Positions 6,246 through 12,668 of a stretch of DNA of 12,668 nt are shown piece after piece. Position numbers and translations under genes: made by a program. Source of the stretch: Planctomycetota bacterium (lineage in GTDB: Bacteria > Planctomycetota > UBA1135 > UBA2386); the NCBI GenBank assembly GCA_020425885.1, contig JAGQRA010000596.1, forward strand, positions 1 through 12,668, read 5' to 3'. The first letter of the stretch is position 1, and each line of letters starts with the position of its first letter. The notes beneath the pieces are model-generated. The model was not told the DNA's origin and did no database searches. It saw only the letters and a list, made by a program, of their open reading frames with translations.

Positions 6246-7505
6246 TCAGCGCGGCAACCGATAGCGGAGTCGCCGGCACTCGCCGCCGCGCAGCACGACG
6301 AACTCGACCTCTTCGTCGGCCTTCCTGGTAAGCCGTACCCAGGCGTGGAAGTGCGCGGTCGAGGTGAAATCCGACTTGCCGGCGAACGACAGCAGGACGT
6401 CGCACTGCTCGAGCCCGGCGCCGGCGGCGGCGCGGCCGCGATGGGCGCGCTCGCCCCAGGTGACGAGATAGCGGACCCGCATGGCGAACTGCTCCGGCGC
6501 GAGGCCGAGCTTCGCCTTCTGCTCGGCGTCGAGCGTCGGGCCACCGAATCCGGGGGCCGGGGACAGGGTCCACTTGTAGGGGCGCCAGGCGTAGTCGGCC
6601 GGGTCACAGCGCTTCCAATCGGCGGCCAGCAGCAGGTTGGTGCTCGATTCCTCGTCCTCGCGGCGGAAGCTCAGCGGCAGGACGGTCTGGCCCGACCGGG
6701 TGTTGTGGAGTTGCCACTGGACGTCGGCGAAGGTGAGGATCCGGGCATTGCCCAGCTGCAGGAGCACATCGCCGGCACGCAGTCCGGCTGTGGCCGCCGG
6801 TGAGTCCGGCGTGACCGCGGCGACGACATTCTGCTGCTCGCGATCGAGCGTCAGGCCGACGCGCTCTGGATCCGGGAAGACGTAGACCTCGTCCGGGTGG
6901 CCGGATTGCGGCCTGATACCGTCCTTGCGCTCGGCGTCGTTGATGGTGTGGCAGTGCACGCAATCGATCTTCTGGCCCGATGCGATCCGGCGCTGCAGTG
7001 CCGGCAGCTCGATCGCGGGCCGCGGCTCCTCGGCGCGCGGCGGCTTCGGGTCGCGGTCGTAGGCGCGGTGCTCGGGCAGTGCATCGGTCAGCAGCCGCGC
7101 CAGCGAGGACAGCGACAGATAGCCGTCGGCGGACGCCGGGCCGCGGCTGCCATAGCGGTGGTAGACGGTGCCGTCGGCATGCATCAGCACCACCGCGAAG
7201 GTGAGATCGAAATCGAACCGGACCAGGCCGAGGTCGACCGCCGCCATGTCCGTGATCCTGACGCAGACGTAGTCGGCAGCGGCGCGGTCGAGGTCGTCGG
7301 AGCTACGGCCCAACTGGCCGTAGAAGTCGTTGCAGTCCAGTCAACGTTCGCAGCGGAAGACGGCGAACAACGGGGCGTGCCGCTTCGCTGCCAGCTCGCG
7401 CGCGACGGCGAGGTCGGCATGCCACTCGACGGACTTCTGGGCCTCGAGCAATCCCGGAGCAGCGAGCAACAGGGTTGACGCGAGCGTCAGCGAGATCCTG
7501 GTCAT
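6246..7505 (-). CDS. Secreted thioredoxin-like/PDZ selenoprotein (UGA = Sec55)
   Basis: Read from ATG 7505 with UGA 7341–7343 as selenocysteine, the gene gives 419 residues. Residues 1–22 are a signal peptide (MTRISL, then TLLLAAPGLLEA, cleavage likely before QK). A thioredoxin-like segment, LFAVFRCERULDCNDF (46–61), carries C52-x-x-U55-x-x-C58, a redox-centre pattern, and a fold continuing to about residue 120. CVHCH (182–186) is a single CxxCH, the haem c attachment pattern. PDZ-like domains lie at about 212–280 (AATAGLRAGDVLLQLG) and about 340–417 (AGLEQCDVLLSFAGKS, then EFVVLRGGE). This matches my memory of the family named Trx7/PDZ domain-containing (seleno)protein. A SECIS-like hairpin lies 17 nt after the UGA. 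The normal stop is UGA 6246–6248. The Shine-Dalgarno is weak. A caller that stops at UGA would begin at TTG 7313 and lose the active site. The role, an extracytoplasmic thiol/selenol oxidoreductase, is inferred; the partner is unknown. Confidence 0.88.
7303..7323 (-). promoter_or_regulatory. Bacterial SECIS-like hairpin
   Basis: On the minus strand, arms CTACGGCC (7323–7316) and GGCCGTAG (7310–7303) form a perfect 8-bp stem closing the 5-nt loop AGTTG (7315–7311). The stem starts 17 nt after the in-frame UGA (7343–7341), and the loop starts 25 nt after it. Known bacterial SECIS elements have a short upper stem and a small loop with a G among its first two bases, placed roughly 16–37 nt downstream of the UGA; this hairpin satisfies all of these. 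It would bind the SelB C-terminal domain. It is also coding sequence (YGQLGRS of the selenoprotein). Confidence 0.82.
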
Positions 7506-7633
7506 GTCCGCAGGATAACCGGACCGGGCCGAGCATCGGTAACGAGCGGATGCCGAGTAAGCCGTAGTGCCTATCGCATGCCGCGAACCGAGCGGTCATG
7601 ATCCGACGTAACTCCTGACCTGGACACTGCTGC
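7506..7633. promoter_or_regulatory. Divergent intergenic region, selenoprotein gene and CBS gene
   Basis: These 128 bp lie between the start codons of two divergently read genes, so promoters for both directions must fall here or inside a coding end. I see no sigma-70 box pair good enough to mark on either strand. The only structure noticed is a weak inverted pair gcatc/gatgc near 7533–7553. Confidence 0.4.
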
Positions 7634-8077
7634 ATGTTGGTTCGCGACGCACTCGTTCCCAGCCCCCTGGTCGTATCCACGGATACGTCCCTCTTCGAAT
7701 TGATCGACCTGATCCTAGGCGGCAATCAGACCACGGCCGCCGTCGTCGAGAACGGCCTGCTGGTCGGCATCATCTCGGGTCAGGACGTGTTCGAACCGCT
7801 GCTGCCGAGCTACCTGGCGATGGATGCCACGCTGGTCTCGGTGCTGCGCGAGGATTACTTCGAGGAGGTTCTCGGCAAGCTCCGCAACATCAAGGTCGGC
7901 GACGCCATGGAGTGCGAGGTGCATACCGTCGCGCCCGATGCGCCGGTGATGGAGGCGGTGTCGTTGTTCCTGCGCGAGGGGCTCAAGACGGTGCCGGTCG
8001 TCGACGGCAAGCGCTACGTCGGCAGCGTGACGCGCCGCAGCGTGCTGAGGATCATCCGCAACTGCGTGGCGGAGTGA
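7634..8077 (+). CDS. Two-CBS-domain protein
   Basis: The product is a 147-aa soluble protein made of a CBS pair with no other domain. CBS1 spans about residues 1–60 (VRDALVPSPLVVSTDTSLFE, then AAVVENGLLVGIISGQDVF). CBS2 spans about 87–145 (VGDAMECEVHTVAPDAPVME, then TVPVVDGKRYVGSVTRRSVL). CBS pairs bind adenine nucleotides or S-adenosylmethionine and act as regulatory modules; the ligand here cannot be predicted. The start is ATG 7634 with only a weak GGA about 10 nt upstream. The gene stops 7 nt before the ion-transporter start, so they form a tight operon, and a role in sensing or gating for that transporter is the natural inference. Confidence 0.9.
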   Translation: MLVRDALVPSPLVVSTDTSLFELIDLILGGNQTTAAVVENGLLVGIISGQDVFEPLLPSYLAMDATLVSVLREDYFEEVLGKLRNIKVGDAMECEVHTVAPDAPVMEAVSLFLREGLKTVPVVDGKRYVGSVTRRSVLRIIRNCVAE

Positions 8078-8084
8078 GAGCGCG

Positions 8085-9455
8085 ATGATCGCAGACACCC
8101 ATCCGATCGTTCACGATTCGACCTATTGGATCGCGGCCTGCCTGTTCGCCGCCACCTTCCTCGCGATCGTCAGCGAGAAGGTCCACAAGACCAAGGCCGC
8201 CCTGTTCGGCGGCGCCGCGACCATCGTCTTCGGCGTGCTGAGCCAGAAGCAGGGGCTGCACGATCCCCACTTCGGCATCGACCACGGCGTCATCTTCCTG
8301 CTGATCTCGATGATGGTGCTGGTCAACGTCATCGGCCGCACCGGCGTCTTCGGCTATGCCGCGATCAAGATCGCCAGGCTCGCCCGCGGGCGACCGCTGC
8401 CGATCATGATCTGGTTCTGCGTGCTCACCGCGTTGGCCTCGGCGTTGCTCGACAACGTCACGACCGTGCTGCTGGTGGCGCCGGTGACGCTGCTCATCAC
8501 CGACGAGCTCGACGTCGATCCGATCCCGTTCCTGCTGGCCGAAGCCATGGCCAGCAACATCGGCGGCACCGCGACCTTGATCGGTGACCCACCCAACATC
8601 CTGATCGCCGCCCGCGCCGAGTTCGCCTTCATCGACTTCATCATCCACCTGACGCCGGTCGTCATCTTGATGATGGCGGTGTTCCTCGCCTCGCTCTGGC
8701 TGTTCTTCGGCAAGCGCCTGGTGGTCGACGAGCAGAAACGCCAGCGCGTGCTGGCGATGAACGAACGGAGCATGATCAAGGACAAGGTGCTCGCCGTGAA
8801 GTCGCTGACCGTGCTGGCCGTGACCCTGATCGGCTTCACGCTGCACTCGGCGTTGCATCTCGAGCCGGCGACCGTCGCCCTGTTCGGCGCCGCGACCCTG
8901 CTGCTGATCACGCGCGGCGACCCGCACAAGGCGCTGGCCGACGTCGAGTGGCCGACGATCTTCTTCTTCATGGGGCTGTTCCTCGTCATCGGCGGCATCG
9001 TCAAGGTCGGCATCGTGCGCGAGATCTCCGCCATGGTGATCGAGACCACCGGGCCGACGGCCGACAGCATGAAGACCACGGCGCTGTCGCTGCTGTGGTT
9101 CTCCGGCCTGCTGTCCGCGGTCGTCGACAACATCCCCTACGTCGCGACGATGAACCCGCTGGTGCTCGACATGGCCAACACCGTGCTCGAGAACGGTGCC
9201 CTCGACCCCAACAACCTGCCGGTCGAGACCCTGCACGCGCCGGTGCTCGAACCGGTGTGGTGGTCGTTCGCGCTCGGCTCCTGCCTCGGCGGCAATGCGA
9301 CCGCGATCGGCGCCTCCGCCAACGTCGTCGTCGTCGGCATCGCGTCACGAGCCGGCAACAAGATCTCGTTCTGGCGGTTCATGAAGTTCGGCCTGCCGAC
9401 CATGGTGGCGAGCCTCGTCATCGCGCACATCTACGTGCTCCTCCGCTACTACTAG
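8085..9455 (+). CDS. ArsB/NhaD-type ion transporter
   Basis: The product is a 456-aa inner-membrane protein of the ion transporter (IT) superfamily. It shows the family's duplicated re-entrant signature: LLDNVTTVLLVAP (121–133) with GGTATLIGDPPNI (160–172) in the first half, and AVVDNIPYVATM (345–356) with GGNATAIGASANVV (402–415) in the second. About eleven or twelve hydrophobic segments surround these, with a charged central loop (about 210–236, rich in K/R/E). Homologues include NhaD Na+/H+ antiporters, ArsB arsenite carriers and the P-protein group. No arsR, arsC or arsA is nearby, so Na+/H+ or anion exchange is at least as likely as arsenite export. The start is ATG 8085, with GAGAG 4 nt and GGAG 10 nt upstream. 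The CBS gene 7 nt upstream is the likely regulator. Confidence 0.9.
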   Translation: MIADTHPIVHDSTYWIAACLFAATFLAIVSEKVHKTKAALFGGAATIVFGVLSQKQGLHDPHFGIDHGVIFLLISMMVLVNVIGRTGVFGYAAIKIARLARGRPLPIMIWFCVLTALASALLDNVTTVLLVAPVTLLITDELDVDPIPFLLAEAMASNIGGTATLIGDPPNILIAARAEFAFIDFIIHLTPVVILMMAVFLASLWLFFGKRLVVDEQKRQRVLAMNERSMIKDKVLAVKSLTVLAVTLIGFTLHSALHLEPATVALFGAATLLLITRGDPHKALADVEWPTIFFFMGLFLVIGGIVKVGIVREISAMVIETTGPTADSMKTTALSLLWFSGLLSAVVDNIPYVATMNPLVLDMANTVLENGALDPNNLPVETLHAPVLEPVWWSFALGSCLGGNATAIGASANVVVVGIASRAGNKISFWRFMKFGLPTMVASLVIAHIYVLLRYY

Positions 9456-9488
9456 CCCGCGGAGGGGGGCGGCTCGGGCCGCACCTTG

Positions 9489-9517
9489 GAGCAGACGCGC
9501 CGAGAGGCGCGCTGCTC
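9489..9517 (+). terminator. Stable hairpin after the ion-transporter gene
   Basis: The arms gagcag/ctgctc (9489–9494, 9512–9517) and cgcgcc/ggcgcg (9496–9501, 9506–9511) form a 12-bp stem with one bulged A (9495) and a GAGA tetraloop (9502–9505), a GNRA-type loop. It begins 34 nt after the stop codon at 9455. No T-run follows, so it is either a Rho-type stop with a protective 3' hairpin or a non-canonical terminator. It marks the likely end of the CBS–transporter operon. Confidence 0.55.
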
Positions 9518-9645
9518 AAGGGCGATTGGCTGGGTCGAGCAGGCCCTGGAGGTCCTGTTGCTTGTCCGTGCTTGCTGACTGACTGCTTGGGGTGCGGCTG
9601 AATCTCGCGGGTGAAGGGGCGGTGGCAGCGGCGGGTCGGTGGGGC

Positions 9646-9694
9646 GTGTCGATTGCGGCTCAAGTGTCGACTGTCCTAGTTCGATGGTACGGTC
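9646..9694 (+). promoter_or_regulatory. Candidate promoter/operator region of the gntR–ABC operon
   Basis: Two direct repeats, gtgtcgattg (9646–9655) and gtgtcgactg (9664–9673), lie 18 bp apart; a third tcgat follows at 9681–9685. They end within 10 bp of the repressor start codon. A possible sigma-70 pair is ttgcgg (9653–9658) and tagttc (9677–9682) with 18-bp spacing; the -10 is poor. YtrA-type GntR repressors commonly bind repeats overlapping their own promoter, so autoregulation is a reasonable inference. The preceding stretch 9518–9645 is G-rich and shows nothing else. Confidence 0.4.
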
Positions 9695-10120
9695 GTGAAC
9701 TACCGCGTCGATCCGCACAGCCTGGTGCCGCCGAGCCAGCAGCTCGTGGCGGCGGTGCTCGATGCGATCGCGACCGGGGAGCTCGGGGTCGGTGATCGGC
9801 TGCCGTCGGTGCGCGGGCTCGCGGCCGAGGCGTTGGTCAATCCGAACACGGTGACCAAGGCCTACCGCGACCTCGAGCACCTCGGCGCGACCGCGGGTCG
9901 CAACGGCTCGGGGGTCTTCGTGACCACGGCCGGGCCCGACGTGGCGCGCGGCATCCGGTTGGCGGAGACGGCCGACGCGTTCCGCCGCGCCGCGGCGCAG
10001 GCGCTGCGCGCGGGACACGAGGCGGCGTCGCTGGGCGAGATCCTGGCGGCGGCGCTGCGGCCGGTGGTGGCAGGGCCGACGGCAGGGTCGGGTTCGGGGG
10101 ACAGGGGAGAACGGACATGA
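9695..10120 (+). CDS. YtrA-type GntR transcriptional regulator
   Basis: The product is a 141-aa DNA-binding regulator. Residues 1–78 are the GntR winged helix: the N-terminal YRVDPHSLVPPSQQLV leads into GDRLPSVRGLAAEALVNPNT (33–52), then VTKAYRDLEHLGA and a wing, GRNGSGVFV. The C-terminal tail is short and lacks the effector domains of FadR- or HutC-type members, which is diagnostic of the YtrA subfamily, whose genes usually sit with ABC transporter genes. The start is GTG 9695. No clear Shine-Dalgarno is seen, so the mRNA may be leaderless or poorly initiated. The stop overlaps the ATPase start as ATGA. A repressor of its own operon, released by a cell-envelope or drug signal, is inferred from characterised YtrA members. 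Confidence 0.9.
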   Translation: MNYRVDPHSLVPPSQQLVAAVLDAIATGELGVGDRLPSVRGLAAEALVNPNTVTKAYRDLEHLGATAGRNGSGVFVTTAGPDVARGIRLAETADAFRRAAAQALRAGHEAASLGEILAAALRPVVAGPTAGSGSGDRGERT

Positions 10121-10863
10121 ACACGGTGATGAAAGTCGAAGGGCTGCGGGTCGGATTCGGCCGCAAGCGGGTGCTGCGCGGGCTCGATCTCGCGATCGAG
10201 GACGGCGCGGTCACGGTGATGCTGGGCCAGAACGGCAGCGGCAAGAGCACCCTGCTGCGGGTGCTGCTCGGCGTGTTGCGGCCGGCGGCCGGCACGGTGA
10301 GGTTGTTCGGCCAGGACCCGCTGCTGGCGCATCGCGAGGTGCTGTCGCGCATCGGCTACGTGCCGGACGTGCCCGACGTCTACCCGTGGATGACGGCACG
10401 CGACCTGTTCCGCTTCCTCGAGCCGCAGTATCCGACCTGGAACGCGGCGTTGTGCGGCGAGCTGGTCGAGCGGCTCGCCGTGCCGCTGCGGACCCGATTC
10501 CGGTCGATGTCGCGCGGCCAGGGCATGAAGGCGATGTTGACGGCGGCGCTGGCGCCGGAACCCGAGCTGCTGCTGCTCGACGAGCCGTTCGCCGGCCTCG
10601 ACCCGTTGGTGCGCGAGCAGGTCCTGCAGGGCGTCGTCGAGGCGCTGCGCGAGGGCGAACGTACGGTGCTGTGCGCGACCCACGAACTCGACATCGCCGC
10701 CCGCATCGCCGATCGGGTCGCGGTGCTGCAGGACGGACGCATCGTGCAGCACGGCACGCTCGCCGAGGTGATCGGGCAGGAGGAGCCGGTGCAGGTGCCG
10801 TCGGGGCTGCAGCGGGTGATGTCGCGGGTCGCGACGGAACATCGCGAGGAGGTGCTGCAATGA
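10117..10863 (+). CDS. ABC transporter ATP-binding protein
   Basis: The product is a 248-aa nucleotide-binding domain that energises the adjacent membrane protein. It has Walker A GQNGSGKST (37–45), a variant signature MSRGQ (131–135) in place of LSGGQ, Walker B LLLLDEP with catalytic E156, D-loop AGLD (159–162) and H-loop ATHEL with H189. The usual Q-loop Gln after GYVP is Asp (D84), a variation seen in exporter ATPases of the YtrB/CcmA type. The start is ATG 10117, with GGGGAG 7 nt upstream and a 4-nt overlap with the repressor gene. The 3' end overlaps the next gene as ATGA, so the three genes are translationally coupled. Confidence 0.93.
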   Translation: MNTVMKVEGLRVGFGRKRVLRGLDLAIEDGAVTVMLGQNGSGKSTLLRVLLGVLRPAAGTVRLFGQDPLLAHREVLSRIGYVPDVPDVYPWMTARDLFRFLEPQYPTWNAALCGELVERLAVPLRTRFRSMSRGQGMKAMLTAALAPEPELLLLDEPFAGLDPLVREQVLQGVVEALREGERTVLCATHELDIAARIADRVAVLQDGRIVQHGTLAEVIGQEEPVQVPSGLQRVMSRVATEHREEVLQ

Positions 10864-12668
10864 ACCTCGCGCTGGTCTACTGCTGGAAGGAATGGCGCGC
10901 CCAGCGCGCGATCCTGCTGGCGTATTGTGGCCTGATCTTCTCCTGCCTCTGCCTCGGCCTGTCGCTGGCGCCGCGCCACTACTGGTTCGAGGAGGGCTTC
11001 GGGGTCCACGCGTTGGCCTGGTTCATAACCGCCGGCGTGATCGGCGTCGTCGCGTTCGTCGCGCCCGGCCTGATCCGCGCCGAGTACGCCGGCAAGGACG
11101 ACCAGTTCGTGCGCCGCCTGCCCGGCGCGCTGCGACCGGCGTTCGCCGGCAAGCTGCTGTTCCTGCTGCTCGCGACGCTGTTGCTACCGCTGCTCGGGTT
11201 GCTGGTCGGCGAGATCTTCGTCCAGGCCCGCGGGGCGAACTGGAACGAGCTGTTCGTGTGGAGCTGGGACGGCGCGGTCGAGCTGCGCTGGCCCTCGATC
11301 GTGCTGATGTCGGGCGGGGCGTTGCTGCTCTCGCCATGGGTCTGGGCGATCGGCAGCTGGATGCCCGGCGGGCGGATGGCGCTCGGCGGCGCGGCGCTGT
11401 TCGTGCTGCTGCTCGGCGTCTCTGTGTTCGCCGTGCTGCGGCAGAGCCCGGGGCTCGATCGGGATCTCTTGTGGTGGCACTGGCTCTGGCTCGTGCCGCC
11501 GGCCGGCCTTGCCACCGCGGCGATCTCGTTCTGTCGCGGGCGCCGTGGCGGCGGCGCCCTGCGCTCGGCCCGCTTCGGCCTGATGACGTCGGCAGTGATG
11601 CTGCTCGCGCCGGCGGTGTGGCTCGGCGATCAGGCATGGCGATACCACCATCCGGACCTGGCGCGGCTGCGGACCCTTCACGTCTCGGGCCTGTCGCCCG
11701 ATGGCAGGTTCGTGCTGGCCGCCGGCGCGGCGAAGTACGACCACCGACCGGTGCCGTTGCGCATCGACCTCGCGACCGGCACGGCGGCGCAACTCGGTTC
11801 GGTGTGGACCGGCGTCTGGCCCGGACTCCTCGGCCAGCGCCTGCGTTCGCGGGCCAGGCAGCGCCTGTGGCTGTGGTACGACGCCGGCACCGAGAAGAGT
11901 CACGCGTTCGATCTGGTCGACCTGACCTGGACCGAGGTCGAGAACGACTGGGCGGGAGCCGGCACCACCTTGCCGCCGGATCTGCATCGTCTGGCCAGGG
12001 ACGAGACGCGCGATGCGCTCGGGCTGCGCACCCCGGACGGTGACGTGGTGTGGCTCGAGGCGGGGGAGCTGTGTCGGCGTACGGCAGGCGGTGAGATCGC
12101 GCGGCAGGCCTGCCCGGTCGATGGTCTGCCGACCCAGGCCGCCGGTCACGGCTTCGTCACCTACGGTCGCGGCGGCAAGCGGCTGTTCGATCTGCGCGGC
12201 GGCAGCATGCCGCTGTCGAGCGGCGGTTGCTGGATCGTGCGCGATCAGGTGCTGATCGAACGGGGTCGCGACCGGTTCCTGCAGACGATGGGCGGGACCG
12301 GATCGGTGTGCGAGGCCCTGCGCGGCTGCGCCGTGCACGGTCTGTTCGACGACGATCGCGTGCTGTGCTCGAGACGGTCGGGCGAAGGCGACTCGACGCT
12401 GCTGCTCTACTGCCCGGGCGATGGATCGATGGCGGCCATCGGCAACGTGACCGGCGGGCCGAAGCATCAGGTCAGCATCGCCACGCCGCTCGAACGGCAA
12501 GGCTCGCTCTTGCCACGTGACCCCGAGGGGCGGATCTGGATCGAGGTGCGCCGGCAGCAAGGCTGGACCTTCGCGCTGCTCGACACCGCGACGCTCGCGA
12601 TCTCCCAAGAGGTCGAAGTGCCGCCGAATCGCGAGGGACGTTTCGACCTGCTCGACTGGGACGACGTC
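10860..12668 (+). CDS. ABC exporter membrane protein with large C-terminal periplasmic domain (partial)
   Basis: The frame is open from ATG 10860 (AGGAGG 7 nt upstream, ATGA overlap with the ATPase gene) to the window end: 603 codons with no stop. Residues 1–256 hold about seven membrane helices (17–37, 50–72, 98–118, 146–166, 174–193, 204–224, 239–256). Arg/Lys-rich loops follow helices 2 and 6, so positive-inside topology puts everything after residue 257 in the periplasm. That segment (257–603+) is largely beta-like and begins LRTLHVSGLSPDGRFVLAA, with later D-L-A-T-G and P-D-G-D turns resembling propeller blades (WD40/TolB-like), and several cysteines. I recognise no named family. By position it is the permease of the GntR/ATPase module. 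Function and substrate are unknown. Confidence 0.8.
   Translation, partial: MNLALVYCWKEWRAQRAILLAYCGLIFSCLCLGLSLAPRHYWFEEGFGVHALAWFITAGVIGVVAFVAPGLIRAEYAGKDDQFVRRLPGALRPAFAGKLLFLLLATLLLPLLGLLVGEIFVQARGANWNELFVWSWDGAVELRWPSIVLMSGGALLLSPWVWAIGSWMPGGRMALGGAALFVLLLGVSVFAVLRQSPGLDRDLLWWHWLWLVPPAGLATAAISFCRGRRGGGALRSARFGLMTSAVMLLAPAVWLGDQAWRYHHPDLARLRTLHVSGLSPDGRFVLAAGAAKYDHRPVPLRIDLATGTAAQLGSVWTGVWPGLLGQRLRSRARQRLWLWYDAGTEKSHAFDLVDLTWTEVENDWAGAGTTLPPDLHRLARDETRDALGLRTPDGDVVWLEAGELCRRTAGGEIARQACPVDGLPTQAAGHGFVTYGRGGKRLFDLRGGSMPLSSGGCWIVRDQVLIERGRDRFLQTMGGTGSVCEALRGCAVHGLFDDDRVLCSRRSGEGDSTLLLYCPGDGSMAAIGNVTGGPKHQVSIATPLERQGSLLPRDPEGRIWIEVRRQQGWTFALLDTATLAISQEVEVPPNREGRFDLLDWDDV

Noticed and set aside
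6145..6573. N-terminal extension of the aldolase to 6573
   Set aside because: The extra 143 residues show no aldolase similarity, are Arg/Pro-rich and overlap the end of the selenoprotein gene. ATG 6144 has a GGAGG site and gives the family length.
7341..7343. The UGA as a nonsense mutation or frameshift making a pseudogene
   Set aside because: Both sides are in the same frame, the rest of the protein is intact, the codon falls exactly in a redox motif, and a SECIS-type hairpin follows at the right distance. It still needs the selenium machinery to be confirmed in the genome.
7325..7343. Alternative SECIS stem starting at the UGA itself (UGACUGG with CCAGUUG)
   Set aside because: This 7-bp pairing needs two G·U pairs and a 19-nt loop, and it competes with the perfect 8-bp stem, which is far better placed and more stable.
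7303..7725. A 140-codon minus-strand frame spanning the divergent intergenic region
   Set aside because: It is out of frame with the selenoprotein, runs antisense into the CBS gene and has an Arg-rich composition without a domain.
8052..9236. A 394-codon open frame on the minus strand
   Set aside because: It is antisense to the clear ArsB/NhaD transporter. The His/Asp/Arg/Gln-rich product is an artefact of GC-rich wobble positions.
8085..9455. Naming the transporter arsB
   Set aside because: The fold is shared by ArsB, NhaD and P-protein carriers, and no arsR, arsC or arsA gene is nearby to support arsenite export.
11184..12608. A 474-codon open frame on the minus strand
   Set aside because: It is antisense to the ABC membrane protein frame, which has operon spacing, a strong ribosome site and membrane helices. 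The minus-strand product is low-complexity R/Q/H-rich.

Overview
This is a high-GC (roughly two-thirds G+C by eye), gene-dense bacterial chromosome segment. The recC–recB pair with a GTGA stop/start overlap, the strong GC bias at third codon positions and the short intergenic gaps fit a Pseudomonadota genome, most likely a gammaproteobacterium. There is no rRNA, tRNA, transposase, integrase or CRISPR array, so it reads as core chromosome rather than a mobile island.

Layout. The left part (1–7505) is read on the minus strand, in transcription order: a secreted thioredoxin-like/PDZ selenoprotein (7505–6246), an orphan KDPG/KHG-type aldolase (6144–5464), a 48-bp near-perfect palindrome (5415–5462), a ZIP-like plus DUF318/ArsP-like permease fusion with a His/Cys-rich tail (5403–3538), recC (3453–82) and the first 28 codons of recB (85–1). 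A divergent intergenic region (7506–7633) separates these from the right part, which is read on the plus strand: a two-CBS-domain protein (7634–8077), an ArsB/NhaD-type ion transporter (8085–9455), a hairpin, a promoter/operator region, and a three-gene operon with ATGA overlaps. That operon encodes a YtrA-type GntR repressor (9695–10120), an ABC ATPase (10117–10863) and an unusual ABC membrane protein with a large C-terminal periplasmic domain that runs off the window (10860–12668).

The main result is that the Trx/PDZ gene contains an in-frame UGA (7341–7343) that is best read as selenocysteine. It lies in a C-x-x-U-x-x-C redox motif after a signal peptide. An 8-bp perfect stem with an AGUUG loop starts 17 nt downstream of the UGA, as expected of a bacterial SECIS element. 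Standard gene calling would start the gene at a downstream TTG (7313) and lose the signal peptide and the active site.

Working together: RecC and RecB are subunits of the RecBCD double-strand-break repair enzyme. The CBS protein probably gates or senses for the adjacent ion transporter. The GntR/ATPase/permease trio is a self-regulated exporter module. The selenoprotein, aldolase and metal permease lie in one direction but have no obvious common pathway.
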